64,000 nucleotides of DNA from Catellatospora tritici (GCF_019083965.1 NZ_JAHRCY010000025.1:1-64000); one strand, 5' to 3'; positions 52,051 to 60,958 are shown, numbered from the stretch's first letter. Notes: a model not told the origin generated them from the sequence alone. A program made the numbers and translations.

Positions 52051-52142
52051 TCGGTCACCGTACCGCCCGGCACACCCCCTACTCCGTCCTAGGAATCTGG
52101 GCAGCATTCCTCGGTAACGCGAAACGGCTAGGCTCCGCCCTC

Positions 52143-53324
52143 ATGTCCACCCCGTACGAACCCGCCGAGGTCGTCGTCGTCCACGCCGGGCAGGAGCCGC
52201 CCGGCTGGTGGGACGCCGCGCTGTTCCTGGCCGGGCCGACGCCCCGCTCCCCCGACGTCGCCTCCTGGCGCCCACGAGCCCTCGAACTGCTGCGCGAGCT
52301 GTGGCAGGGCCCGGGACGGCTGGTCGTGTTCGTGCCGGAGACCGAGACCGGCGGCATGCCGCACGGCTGGGACGCCCAGGTGGCCTGGGAGGACGCCGGG
52401 CTGCACCTCAGCGACGCGATCGTGTTCTGGGTGCCGCGCGACCTGGCCACCCTGCCCGGCTTCACCACCAACGTCGAGTGGGGCCGATGGGAGGGCAGCG
52501 GTCGGGCCGTGCTCGGCGCCCCATCCGATGCCCCGGGCCTGCGCTACCTGCGGCACTACGCCCGGGTGCACGGCGTGCCGTTCGCCGACACGCTGGCCCG
52601 GACCCTGCTGTTCGCGCTGGCGACGGTGACCCCCGGGCAGCGGCGCGCGGGCGCGCACCGATGGCTGCCGCTGCCGCTGTGGCGCGACTCCGCGCTGCGC
52701 ACCTGGCTGGCCGCCCAGGAGGGCGCGGGCAACCGGCTGCGCTCGGCCCGGGTCGCCTGGACCTGGCCCGGACCCGACGGGCGCCCGTTCTTCTGGGCGG
52801 CACACGTGGCCGTCGAGGTCACCGCCGAAGGGCGGGTCAAGGACAACGAGGTGGTGCTGGGCCGCCCGGACATCAGCGTGGTGGTCGCGTACCTGCCCGC
52901 GCCACGGCCCGCCGACACCAGGGTCGTGCTGGTCCGGGAGTTCCGCAGCGGCGCGGTGACCACCGATGGGTACGTGCACGAGCTGCCCGGCGGCTCCACC
53001 CGCCCCGGCACCGGACCGGTCGACCCGCTGGCCACCGCGGTGGCCGAACTGGCCGAGGAGACCGGCCTGCGCGTCGCCCCGGCGCGGCTGCGCGCCCACG
53101 GCGCCCGCCAGGTCGCCGCGACCCTGTCCGCGCACCGGGTCCACCTGTTCGGCCTCGAACTCACCGAGGCCGAACTCGACGCCCTGACCACCGGACCCCG
53201 CGAACACGGCGTGACCGCCGACGGCGAACACACCACCGTCGAGATCACCACCTATGGCGCCCTGCTCACCGACCCCGACGTCGACTGGGGCACCGTAGGC
53301 CTCGTCAGCACCGTCCTTAGGTAA
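52143..53324 (+). CDS. Nucleoside 2-deoxyribosyltransferase-like/Nudix fusion protein
   Basis: 393 residues, two domains. The N-terminal half (about 1-150) resembles nucleoside 2-deoxyribosyltransferases (ALFLAGPTPR, WRPRALELL, WEDAGLHLSDAIVFWVPRD). The C-terminal half (about 205-393) is a Nudix fold with HELPGGSTRPGTGP...VAELAEETGL, a Nudix box with a short insertion but intact ELxEE. Such fusions suggest salvage or cleaning of nucleosides and nucleoside diphosphate derivatives. ATG 52143 has TAGGCT eight bases upstream. A 20-bp direct repeat (copy F) follows at 53321. Confidence 0.83.
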   Translation: MSTPYEPAEVVVVHAGQEPPGWWDAALFLAGPTPRSPDVASWRPRALELLRELWQGPGRLVVFVPETETGGMPHGWDAQVAWEDAGLHLSDAIVFWVPRDLATLPGFTTNVEWGRWEGSGRAVLGAPSDAPGLRYLRHYARVHGVPFADTLARTLLFALATVTPGQRRAGAHRWLPLPLWRDSALRTWLAAQEGAGNRLRSARVAWTWPGPDGRPFFWAAHVAVEVTAEGRVKDNEVVLGRPDISVVVAYLPAPRPADTRVVLVREFRSGAVTTDGYVHELPGGSTRPGTGPVDPLATAVAELAEETGLRVAPARLRAHGARQVAATLSAHRVHLFGLELTEAELDALTTGPREHGVTADGEHTTVEITTYGALLTDPDVDWGTVGLVSTVLR

Positions 53325-53438
53325 GGAAGGGCAGCTTCAGGTAAGGAAGGGCAGCTTCGTCGGCTCGCGTCAGCGAGACGGGCGGCGGCTCGGCTCGGAA
53401 TACGTTGTGGAAGGGCCCCTTCCTGACCGCCGGAGGCG
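53321..53438. repeat. GGAAGGGCACCTTC-type repeats (copy F) with a 20-bp direct duplication
   Basis: GTAAGGAAGGGCAGCTTC occurs at 53321-53338 and again at 53341-53358. 53396-53438 matches copy D (46510-46552, reverse) with one mismatch in 43 bases. The element lies between the converging NDT-Nudix and inositol-phosphatase-like genes. Confidence 0.85.
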
Positions 53439-53465
53439 GGCGGCGGGGCGACGCGGGCGGGCGGG

Positions 53466-54353
53466 TCAGCGGATCGCGGGAGTGCGGGGTTCCGGGGCAG
53501 GGGGCGGTAGTTCGACAGTGAGCGGCTGCTCGGCGGCCGCTTCCCCGGCGAAGGCGGCCAGGACGGCGGCGGTGCACTCGGCGTCGGCAGAGGCGACCAG
53601 CGGCAGCGGGTTGCCGCCCGCCAGGCGGAACGGGACCCCGGCGGCGGTACGCGCCACCCCGCCCGCCTCGGCGACCAGCAACAGCCCGGCCGCGTGGTCC
53701 CACGGGTTGTCCCAGGTCACCACAATCGCACCCCGGCCACCCCGGGCCAGTGCGAGGTAGTCCAGCCCAGTGGTGTCGTAGAACGCCATCGACACGCCGC
53801 GGCGGGCCAGCGCGTGGAAGCCACGCCGGTCCCGCTCGGTCCACCAGCGCGGACTGGCCACCGTCACGTCGAGGTGGCGCAGCTGCGGGCCGGTCGGGCG
53901 GACCCGGACCCGCTCGCCATCGATCCAGGCACCGCCACCGACCCGGGCGGTCGCGACCAGGTCCAGCGCCGGCGCGTACGTCCAGGAGGCGAGCAGCTCA
54001 CCCTGGTGCGCCAGCGCGACCAGTACGGTGAACCGCGGGCTGCCGTCGACGAAGTTCGCCGTACCGTCGATGGGGTCGATGATCCACGCGGGCGCGTCGC
54101 CGTTCAGCAGCTCCAGCACGCTCGGGTCGGCCGCGACGGCCTCCTCGCCGACCACCACCGAGCCCGGCAGCAGCGCCGTGAGTTCACGGGTCAGTTCCCG
54201 CTCGGCGGCATGGTCGGCGATCGTGACCAGATCGCCCGGTTTCTTCTCGCTCACCTCGGCGTCGGCCAGCCGCCCGAACCGCGGCATGATCTGCTCCGCG
54301 GCCACCCGACGCACCACCTGCTCGACCCGAGCCACATCCCTGTCGTCAAACAC
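53466..54353 (-). CDS. Inositol monophosphatase-family protein
   Basis: 295 residues with the family metal-binding motifs: VVGEEAV, WIIDPIDGTANF (the diagnostic DPIDGT) and WDNPWDHAAG. It should dephosphorylate inositol-1-phosphate, histidinol-phosphate or a similar sugar phosphate. GTG 54353 is chosen; CAGGCT six bases upstream fits a leaderless start. An upstream ATG at 54524 would run through a non-coding repeat array. It lies beside the tandem repeats at 54473. Confidence 0.9.
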   Translation of the reverse strand: MFDDRDVARVEQVVRRVAAEQIMPRFGRLADAEVSEKKPGDLVTIADHAAERELTRELTALLPGSVVVGEEAVAADPSVLELLNGDAPAWIIDPIDGTANFVDGSPRFTVLVALAHQGELLASWTYAPALDLVATARVGGGAWIDGERVRVRPTGPQLRHLDVTVASPRWWTERDRRGFHALARRGVSMAFYDTTGLDYLALARGGRGAIVVTWDNPWDHAAGLLLVAEAGGVARTAAGVPFRLAGGNPLPLVASADAECTAAVLAAFAGEAAAEQPLTVELPPPAPEPRTPAIR

Positions 54354-54472
54354 CCGCCCAGCCTGCCACGACGCGAGTGAAGTAACCGCAACCGGCACGT
54401 AGCCGCGTCGTTTACCGGCCGTGATCTTTCGGGTACCCACCGCGCGATCTGCGAGTGGGCAACACCTCCCGG

Positions 54473-54640
54473 AACAAGCACTACGGCCGCGGCGAGCCGC
54501 GGGCAGACGGCACTCCTGGAACAAGGACTACGGCCGCGGCGAGCCGCGGGCAGGCGGCACCCTCCCCGTACAAGCACTACGGCCGCGGCGAGCCGCGGGC
54601 AGGCGGCGCGTCCCGTAACAAGCGCCACGGCCGGAGCCAG
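54473..54640. repeat. 47-49-bp tandem repeat with internal hairpins
   Basis: Three full units begin at 54473, 54520 and 54569 and a fourth partial unit at 54617. Each contains CCGCGGCGAGCCGCGG, a perfect hairpin with a two-base loop. The unit length varies by one or two bases, so it is not coding. Short variable parts (about 10 bases) lie between conserved parts. Confidence 0.85.
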
Positions 54641-54810
54641 ACCTACGGCCACCCCGGCACCACGTCCTGGCTGGCTGCCCAGGGGCACCGGCGCGCTGGC
54701 CGCGGTCGCCGCGTTCGGCAGGCGGGCTCTGCCGTGGACAGACGATCCCTGACGCCTGGCACGCCCCGGCCGATCTGGGGCGGCGAAGCCTGGTCCCGGA
54801 CCTGGCCGGG

Positions 54811-55125
54811 ATGTCCGGACGGGACGACCGGCCGCACCAGTTCGGACTGTTGCAGGCCAATTCGTTGCGCACCTTGCGGGTGGGTGGCGGCACCGGCCCG
54901 ATGGACGAGGCGGTCCGCGACGGCGTGACGCACCTGCTGTGCCGCAACGACTCCGGCGGCGTCGATCGGAGCTCCCGCCCTACGGCGGGTGGCGCGCGGT
55001 GGTGGCCCACGAACGGCGCGTGCACCAGCGCTCCCCCGTGGCAACGCTGGACGAATCGGGGCAGCCGGTGGCAGCGGCGGTCGGCGGTCGGCGGTGGACC
55101 TGCTGCCTCGGCGGTTAACTCCTAG
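54811..55125 (+). other. Possible gene remnant
   Basis: An open frame of 104 residues (MSGRDDRPHQFGLLQANSLRTLRVGGGTGPMDEAVRDGVTHLLCRNDSGG...) whose first half looks protein-like and whose second half does not. A neighbouring frame gives AVVAHERRVHQRSPVATLDESGQPVAAA in the second half, so a frameshifted, decayed gene is possible. No function can be named. Confidence 0.25.
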
Positions 55126-55291
55126 GCGATACGTTGGCAGCCCGCCAACGAGTTGGCAGCGGCCGCGACCTCGGCGTTCCGACCTGTCGAGTATGTCCAT
55201 TCAGCCCCGAAAGATGCCAGTTCTCCCCTAGCGTGAGCCTGGGCCGATTCAGCATGGTGCTGCGGCCGTCAGCCGAGGAGGCATGGCAACA

Positions 55292-55588
55292 ATGGCGAAG
55301 AACAACCGACCCGACCGCGCTACCCGCCGTACCGACGCACCGCGCGCGGCCCAGCCGCACGCGAACCACGCCAGTGGCGGAATGGCCGCGCATCCGGCCG
55401 ACCAGCACCAGGAGTCCCCGCAGGGCATCCAGCACCAGGGTACGCAGCACCAGGGTACGCAGCAGCAGGGCGCGGCCGCGGCGACCGCCGTCGCCACCGG
55501 CACGGCCCAGCGCGAGCACACCGCTCCGGCGCCGACGTCGATGAAGTCCAAGAAGGGCAACCAGCCCAAGCACAGCCCGAAGCGCTGA
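55292..55588 (+). CDS. Small basic, Gln/His-rich low-complexity protein
   Basis: 98 residues, disordered: NNRPDRATRRTDAPRAAQPHANH, a QGIQHQGTQHQGTQQQG repeat and a Lys-rich tail. Not assigned. AGGAGG (55276-55281) is one base from ATG 55283 but ten bases from ATG 55292, so the latter is the start. A terminator follows at 55598. Its composition fits a nucleic-acid or stress-associated protein, but this is only a guess. Confidence 0.62.
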   Translation: MAKNNRPDRATRRTDAPRAAQPHANHASGGMAAHPADQHQESPQGIQHQGTQHQGTQQQGAAAATAVATGTAQREHTAPAPTSMKSKKGNQPKHSPKR

Positions 55589-55597
55589 AGGTCCACG

Positions 55598-55631
55598 GCG
55601 GAGGGTCCGGGCCATGTCCCGGACCCTCCGC
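55598..55631 (+). terminator. Terminator after the Gln-rich small gene
   Basis: A 14-bp perfect stem (55598-55611 with 55618-55631) and a 6-base loop CCATGT, ten bases past the stop. Confidence 0.75.
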
Positions 55632-55638
55632 TCGCTCG

Positions 55639-55698
55639 CGAGTTGCCGGGCAATCGGGGGTATCCGAACCGCGATACCCCCGATTGCCCGGCAACTCG
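55639..55698. repeat. Long palindromic repeat, core AGTTGCCGGGCAATCGGG (copy 2)
   Basis: Perfect 25-bp arms (55639-55663 with 55674-55698) around a 10-base loop. It shares 18 bases exactly with the palindrome at 8191. It lies between the terminator at 55598 and the alpha/beta-hydrolase gene. Confidence 0.88.
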
Positions 55699-55719
55699 GA
55701 ACCACGGCCCGCGCGCTGG

Positions 55720-56508
55720 TCAGGCCAGTTCGGCGGCGAAGGGCTCCACCGCGGCCCGCCACCCGGCCGGATCGCTGAAGTGCACCACGTGCCCGGCTCG
55801 CGGCAGCTCGACGTAGCGCCCGCGCAGCAGCCGGGCCGACTCGCGCTGGCCCTCGACCGGGCGCCCGCGCGCGGCACCGGCCACCACCAGCGCCGGGCAG
55901 GTCACCTCGGCCAGCTCCGGCCGGTGGTCGCGGCCCATCCAGTGCTCCAGCGTCGCCAGCACGTGCTCGGTACGCACCAGCGGCCGCCAGCCGTCCGGCC
56001 CGCCCGTCATCACCTCGGGAAACGCGCCGCCCTCGCCGGGGTCGGTGCCCTCGAAGTACTCGCGCACCCGGGCCAGGGTCGGGAACGGCACCGGCCAGTC
56101 GTCGAGCCAGGCCTGCCACTTGGCGATGCCGTCGGCCGGGGTCACCGGGTTCATGTCGCCGACGACGATGCCGCGCACCAGGTCGGGGCGGCGCCCGGCG
56201 AGCTGCCAGGCGGTCAGGCCGCCCATCGAATGCCCGACGACCAGGGCCGGGCCCAGCTCCAGCGCCTCGATCACCGCGGCGGCGTCGCCGACGTAGGCGT
56301 CGCGGTCGTACGGGCCGTCGGGCTTGTCGCTGTAGCCGTGGCCGCGGGCGTCGTAGGCGTAGACGTGACCGTGGGCGGTTAGCCATTGGGCGGTGTCAGT
56401 CCAGGTGGAGGCCCGGTCGGTGAGGCCGTGCAGCAGCAGGATGCCGCGGCCGGAGCCGCCGAGGTCGAGCACATTGAGCCGTACGCCGCCGTAGCCGAGC
56501 ACGTCCAT
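55720..56508 (-). CDS. Alpha/beta-hydrolase
   Basis: 262 residues with the full catalytic set: the oxyanion-hole run ILLLHGLTDRASTW, nucleophile Ser in VVGHSMGG, an acidic residue before the end, and His in AGHVVHFSDP. No signal peptide, so cytoplasmic. GGGAG six bases before ATG 56508 supports the start. It is divergent from the PadR gene, with a double palindrome between, so PadR probably controls it. The substrate (ester, lactone or epoxide) is unknown. Confidence 0.88.
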   Translation of the reverse strand: MDVLGYGGVRLNVLDLGGSGRGILLLHGLTDRASTWTDTAQWLTAHGHVYAYDARGHGYSDKPDGPYDRDAYVGDAAAVIEALELGPALVVGHSMGGLTAWQLAGRRPDLVRGIVVGDMNPVTPADGIAKWQAWLDDWPVPFPTLARVREYFEGTDPGEGGAFPEVMTGGPDGWRPLVRTEHVLATLEHWMGRDHRPELAEVTCPALVVAGAARGRPVEGQRESARLLRGRYVELPRAGHVVHFSDPAGWRAAVEPFAAELA

Positions 56509-56528
56509 GGAAAACTCCCGTTCGTCGG

Positions 56529-56575
56529 TGCCTCGATTCGAGGTATAGGCTAGCGGCATACCTCGAATCGAGGCA
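56529..56575. promoter_or_regulatory. Double palindrome, probable PadR operator
   Basis: Two 13-bp palindromes, CCTCGATTCGAGG (56531-56543) and CCTCGAATCGAGG (56561-56573). Together they form an 18-bp inverted repeat (56529-56546 with 56558-56575) around the middle of the divergent hydrolase/PadR gap. This is the expected shape of a dimeric PadR site. Confidence 0.75.
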
Positions 56576-56603
56576 AGAAGACCGCGAGAAGGAGAATGCG
56601 GAT

Positions 56604-57128
56604 GTGATCGAGCTCGCCATCCTCGGCTTCCTGGCCGAGCAGCCACTGCACGGCTACGAGCTGCGCACCCGCATCGCGCACCTGGTCGGCCACGCCCGCC
56701 CGATCAGCGACGGCACGCTGTACCCGGCGATCAACCGACTGGAGCAGGCCGGGCTGCTCACCCGCCGCCGCGAGGCCGGACCCGCCGCCGCGCAGCGCCA
56801 TACCCTCGAACTCACCGACGCGGGCCGCGCCGAGCTGACCCGGCGGCTCACCCACCCCGCCGACCTCGACCTCAGCGACAGCACCCGCTTCTTCGCCCTG
56901 CTGGCGTTCCTCGGTCGCCTGCCCGACCGCCACGCCCAGGCCGCCGTGCTGCGCCGCCGACTGGACTTCCTGGAGCAGCCCGCGAGCTTCTTCCACACCG
57001 ACGCGCGACCGCAACGGGCCGCCGACCAGACCGACCTGTTCCGGCGGGGCATGCTTGAGGTGGCGCGCGCCACCAGCCGCGCCGAGAAGGCGTGGCTACG
57101 CGACGCGCTGGCCCAACTCGAAACGTGA
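56604..57128 (+). CDS. PadR-family regulator
   Basis: 174 residues. The winged helix is IELAILGFLAEQPLHGYELRTRIAHLVGHARPISDGTLYPAINRLEQAGLL, the diagnostic PadR start. The C-terminal half is the helical dimer region. GTG 56604 has AAGGAG nine bases upstream. It is divergent from the hydrolase and only 15 bp from the helicase gene. The double palindrome upstream suggests autorepression. Confidence 0.93.
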   Translation: MIELAILGFLAEQPLHGYELRTRIAHLVGHARPISDGTLYPAINRLEQAGLLTRRREAGPAAAQRHTLELTDAGRAELTRRLTHPADLDLSDSTRFFALLAFLGRLPDRHAQAAVLRRRLDFLEQPASFFHTDARPQRAADQTDLFRRGMLEVARATSRAEKAWLRDALAQLET

Positions 57129-57143
57129 GACAATTTGCGGACC

Positions 57144-59636
57144 ATGTCGCTCACTGATCAGATCCCCGCGGACACCGACCCCGACACCCTCTACGACGCC
57201 TTCGCCGGTTGGGCCGAGAGCCAGGGCTTCTCGCTGTACCCAGCCCAGCAGGACGCGCTCATCGAGATCGTCTCCGGGGCGAACCTGATCCTGAGCACCC
57301 CCACCGGCTCCGGCAAGAGCATGGTCGCGCTGGGTGCCCACTTCGCCGCCATGGCCCAGCGCAAGCGGACCTTCTACACCGCGCCGATCAAGGCGCTGGT
57401 CTCGGAGAAGTTCTTCGCGCTGTGCGCCGCCTTCGGGCCGGAGAACGTCGGCATGATGACCGGCGACGCGGCCGTGAACCCCGACGCGCCGATCATCTGC
57501 TGCACCGCGGAGATCCTGGCCAACCTCGCCCTGCGCGACGGCGCCGACGCCGACGTGGGCCAGGTCGTCATGGACGAGTTCCACTTCTACAGCGAGCCCG
57601 ACCGGGGCTGGGCCTGGCAGGTGCCGCTGATCGAGCTGCCCGACGTGCAGTTCATCCTCATGTCGGCCACCCTGGGCGACGTCACCCGGTTCGTGGACGA
57701 CCTGACCCGGCGCACCGGGCGGGCCACCGCCGTGGTCAGCTCCGGCGAGCGGCCGGTCCCGCTGATCCACTCGTACGTCACCACGCCGCTGCACGAGACC
57801 ATCGAGGAGCTGCTGAGCACCAAGCAGGCCCCGATCTACATCGTGCACTTCACCCAGGCCGCCGCCCTGGAGCAGGCCAGCGCCCTGATGAGCATCAACA
57901 TGTGCACCCGGGCCGAGAAGGACGCCATCGCCGAACTGATCGGCAACTTCCGGTTCACCGCGGGCTTCGGCAAGACCCTGTCCCGGCTGGTCCGCCACGG
58001 CATCGGCGTGCACCACGCGGGCATGCTGCCCAAGTACCGCCGCCTGGTCGAACTGCTGGCCCAGGCGGGCCTGCTCAAGGTCGTCTGCGGCACCGACACC
58101 CTCGGCGTCGGCATCAACCTGCCCATCCGCACCGTGCTGTTCACCGGCCTGAACAAGTTCGACGGCCAGAAGATGCGGCTGCTCAAGGCGCGCGAGTTCC
58201 ACCAGATCGCGGGCCGGGCCGGGCGGGCCGGCTACGACACCCTGGGCACCGTCATCGTGCAGGCGCCCGAGCACGTGGTCGAGAACGAGAAGGCCGCCGC
58301 CAAGGCCGCGGGCGACCCGAAGAAGCTCAAGAAGCTGGTCCGCAAGAAGCCGCCGGAGGGCTTCGTCGGCTGGGCCCAGCCCACCTTCGAGCGCCTGGTC
58401 TCCGCCGAGCCCGAGCCGCTGACCTCCAGCTTCCACGTCAGCCACGCCATGGTCCTCAACGTGATCGAGCGCGGCGGCGACGCCTTCGCCAACATGCGCC
58501 ACCTGCTCACCGACAACCACGAGCCGCGCGCGGCCCAGCGCAAGCACATCCGCCGCGCCATCTCGATCTACAAGGCGCTGCGCACCGCGGGCATCGTCGA
58601 GCAGAGCGAGGACGGCCGCATCCGGGTCACCAACGTGCTGCAGCTCGGCTTCGCGCTCAACCAGCCGCTGTCGCCGTTCGCCGTCGCCGCGATCGAACTG
58701 CTCGACCCCACCTCGCCCGGCTACGCGCTGGACGTCGTCTCGATCATCGAGGCGGTGCTCGAGGACCCGCGCCAGATCCTCTACGCCCAGCAGGACAAGG
58801 CCAAGGGCGAGGCCGTCGCGCAGATGAAGGCCGACGGCATCGAGTACGAGGAGCGCATGGCGCTGCTCGAGGGTGTCACCTGGCCCAAGCCGATGGAGGA
58901 GCTGCTCGAGGTCGCGTTCGAGTCGTACCGCAAGGGGCACCCGTGGGTCGACGACCACCGGCTGTCCCCGAAGGCGGTGGTCCGCGACCTGTTCGAGCAG
59001 GGCATGACCTTCACCGAGTACGTCAGCTTCTACAACCTCGCCCGCTCCGAGGGCCTGGTGCTGCGCTACCTCGCCGACGCGTACCGGGCGCTGCGCCAGA
59101 CCGTCCCCGAGGACGCCAAGACCGACGAACTGCTCGACCTGATCGAGTGGCTGGGCGAGCTGGTGCGCCAGGTCGACTCCAGCCTGCTCGACGAGTGGGA
59201 GCAGCTGCAGTCCGGCACCTCGACCGCCGACAAGCTCGCCGCCGCGGCCGCGGCGGCCCCGCCCGCGGTCACCCGCAACGTGCGCGCGTTCCGGGTGCAG
59301 GTGCGCAACGCCCTGTTCCGCCGGGTCGAGCTCGCCGCGCGGCGGCGCTGGGACCTGCTCGGCGAGCTCGACGCGGAGTCCGGTTGGGACGCCGACGCGT
59401 GGCACGAGGCGCTGGCGCCGTACTTCGAGCTGTACGACGAGATCGGCATCGGCCCCGACGCGCGCGGTCCCGCCCGGCTCATCCTGGAGCAGCGCGCCGA
59501 GATCTGGCTCGCCCGCCAGATCCTCGACGACCCGGACGGCCACCACGACTGGGGCATCAGCGCCGAGATCGACCTCGCCGCCTCGGACGAGGCCGGGCAC
59601 GCCGTCGTCCGCATCACCGACGTCGGCCAGCTCTGA
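57144..59636 (+). CDS. Ski2-like DEAD/DEAH-box helicase
   Basis: 830 residues. Helicase motifs: I TPTGSGKS, II DEFH, III SATL, VI QIAGRAGRAGYD. The C-terminal half (about 470-830) is long and unlike RecQ or RecG, closer to the Ski2/HelY group that unwinds RNA or DNA with ATP. The unusual DEFH box is typical of this group. ATG 57144 lies 15 bp after the PadR stop; an in-frame TTG at 57135 is less likely. Hairpin repeat copy G follows at 59644. Confidence 0.92.
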   Translation: MSLTDQIPADTDPDTLYDAFAGWAESQGFSLYPAQQDALIEIVSGANLILSTPTGSGKSMVALGAHFAAMAQRKRTFYTAPIKALVSEKFFALCAAFGPENVGMMTGDAAVNPDAPIICCTAEILANLALRDGADADVGQVVMDEFHFYSEPDRGWAWQVPLIELPDVQFILMSATLGDVTRFVDDLTRRTGRATAVVSSGERPVPLIHSYVTTPLHETIEELLSTKQAPIYIVHFTQAAALEQASALMSINMCTRAEKDAIAELIGNFRFTAGFGKTLSRLVRHGIGVHHAGMLPKYRRLVELLAQAGLLKVVCGTDTLGVGINLPIRTVLFTGLNKFDGQKMRLLKAREFHQIAGRAGRAGYDTLGTVIVQAPEHVVENEKAAAKAAGDPKKLKKLVRKKPPEGFVGWAQPTFERLVSAEPEPLTSSFHVSHAMVLNVIERGGDAFANMRHLLTDNHEPRAAQRKHIRRAISIYKALRTAGIVEQSEDGRIRVTNVLQLGFALNQPLSPFAVAAIELLDPTSPGYALDVVSIIEAVLEDPRQILYAQQDKAKGEAVAQMKADGIEYEERMALLEGVTWPKPMEELLEVAFESYRKGHPWVDDHRLSPKAVVRDLFEQGMTFTEYVSFYNLARSEGLVLRYLADAYRALRQTVPEDAKTDELLDLIEWLGELVRQVDSSLLDEWEQLQSGTSTADKLAAAAAAAPPAVTRNVRAFRVQVRNALFRRVELAARRRWDLLGELDAESGWDADAWHEALAPYFELYDEIGIGPDARGPARLILEQRAEIWLARQILDDPDGHHDWGISAEIDLAASDEAGHAVVRITDVGQL

Positions 59637-59643
59637 CAGCGAA

Positions 59644-59695
59644 GCAAGGAAGGGCCCCTCTTATCGCTTTACGTAGCGGAAGGGGCCCTTCTTAA
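59644..59695. repeat. GGAAGGGCACCTTC-type hairpin repeat (copy G)
   Basis: CAAGGAAGGGCCCC and GGGGCCCTTCTTAAC enclose TATCGCTTTACGTAG, which matches the loop of copy A at 8315 except for one base and length. It lies between the converging helicase and ThrE-type genes. Confidence 0.85.
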
Positions 59696-59722
59696 CATCC
59701 CCTGGCGGACGGCGTGTGCGCA

Positions 59723-60958
59723 TCAGACGGCGCGGGCGGTCGCGAGGCGCGAACTTTCCTTGACGTTGGCCATGAGGCTGGAGCCGACCAGGACGCCGAG
59801 CGAGACCGCGACCACGGTCAGCAGCGCGGTGGCCAGGTTGGACTTGCCGCCGGGCGCCAGCGCGAGCAGCCCGGTCGCGCCGGTCGTGCCGATCAGGCCG
59901 AGCGCACCGGGCACCAGCAGCCAGAACGCGGGCAGGAACACCACCTGCGCGGGTGGCCCGCCCAGCCGCTGCACCACGATCGCCATCGGCACGATGACCA
60001 GCCCGCCGACGAAGGCGGCGAACAGGCTGTCGGCCAGCAACCCGGCGCCGTACTGCGCGCCGTACGCGATCAGCAGGGTGAGCAGCAGCCACGGCAGCGA
60101 ACGGGCCGGGGCGGAGCTGTTGATGTAGATGCCCAGCCCGAACACCACCACGCCCACCCAGGCGGCCCACAGGCCCAGCCGTTCCACCGGGGGCGCCGCC
60201 GGGACCGGACCGGCCAGCTGCATCCCAGCGTAGATGCCGAAGGTGAGCAGGAGCAGCACGTACGTCCCGGCGACCAGTCGGCTCGCACCGCTGATGATCG
60301 ACCGGGTCACCATCTCCTGGGCGCCCAACGTCAGCGCCGCTCCCGGCAGGAACGTGGCCAGCGGCGGAATCAGCAGGCTCGCCGGTTCGGTGCCCAGCTG
60401 CGGGCTGAACCGGTACGCCACCACGGTCACCGCCATCGCCGCGGCCACCGGCAGCGCCAGCGACAGCACATGCACCCGGTCGGCCAGCAGCCGCAGGATG
60501 CCGACCAGCAGGCCCAGCGCGGCCAGGATGAGCAGCGCCCGCGCCTCACGGACGAACATCAGGCCGATCCCGACGGTCAGCACCCCGTGCCCGAGCACGG
60601 AAACGACCGCGCCGAACCGTGGCGGCGCCGCCATGATCTGCTCAAGCTTCGCGATCGCCTCGGCGGGCGGCACCGGCACCGCCTTGACCTGCTCCATCAG
60701 CTTGTATAGCGCGTCAACCTGGTCCAGCCGCAGCGGAGCCTTGTCGGCGTTGGCGAAGTCGACGGTGACCCCACCCTCTCCGGCCACCCGTACGAACACG
60801 CCGGTGGGCACCACCAGGAACTCCACGTCGCGCAGCCCGTACGCGTCGGCCAGCGCCGACAGCTCCTCCGGGATGCGGCTGGCCGTCTCCCCGGCCAGGC
60901 ACAGGGCGGCACCGCATTTGCGGAAGAACTCCAGCATGTCCTCGGGGGGCAGCGTCAC
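59723..60958 (-). CDS. ThrE-like threonine/serine exporter
   Basis: 411 residues. The N-terminal region (about 1-130) is the cytoplasmic ThrE/DUF1212 part (LEFFRKCGAALCLAGETASRIPEELSALADAYGL), followed by about 10 transmembrane helices. LIPPLATFLPGAALTLGAQEMVTRSIISGASRLVAGT is characteristic. It should export threonine, serine or similar amino acids. GTG 60958 is chosen since GATACT six bases upstream fits a leaderless start; the in-frame TTG 60976 is an alternative. Confidence 0.9.
   Translation of the reverse strand: MTLPPEDMLEFFRKCGAALCLAGETASRIPEELSALADAYGLRDVEFLVVPTGVFVRVAGEGGVTVDFANADKAPLRLDQVDALYKLMEQVKAVPVPPAEAIAKLEQIMAAPPRFGAVVSVLGHGVLTVGIGLMFVREARALLILAALGLLVGILRLLADRVHVLSLALPVAAAMAVTVVAYRFSPQLGTEPASLLIPPLATFLPGAALTLGAQEMVTRSIISGASRLVAGTYVLLLLTFGIYAGMQLAGPVPAAPPVERLGLWAAWVGVVVFGLGIYINSSAPARSLPWLLLTLLIAYGAQYGAGLLADSLFAAFVGGLVIVPMAIVVQRLGGPPAQVVFLPAFWLLVPGALGLIGTTGATGLLALAPGGKSNLATALLTVVAVSLGVLVGSSLMANVKESSRLATARAV

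Larger units (their letters stand above)
54354..55291 (+). other. Long gene-poor region
   Basis: About 940 bp without a convincing gene. It contains the 47-49-bp tandem array (54473-54640) and a possible remnant at 54811-55125. The rest shows no motif that I recognise. In-frame coding character is poor on both strands. Confidence 0.6.

Noticed and set aside
54473..54640. Tandem repeats considered as a CRISPR array
   Set aside because: The variable parts are only about 10 bases, far shorter than real spacers, and no cas gene is in the window.
57096..59600. An 834-codon minus-strand open frame over the helicase
   Set aside because: The plus strand has complete helicase motifs; the antisense product is low-complexity Asp/Gly/Val-rich.
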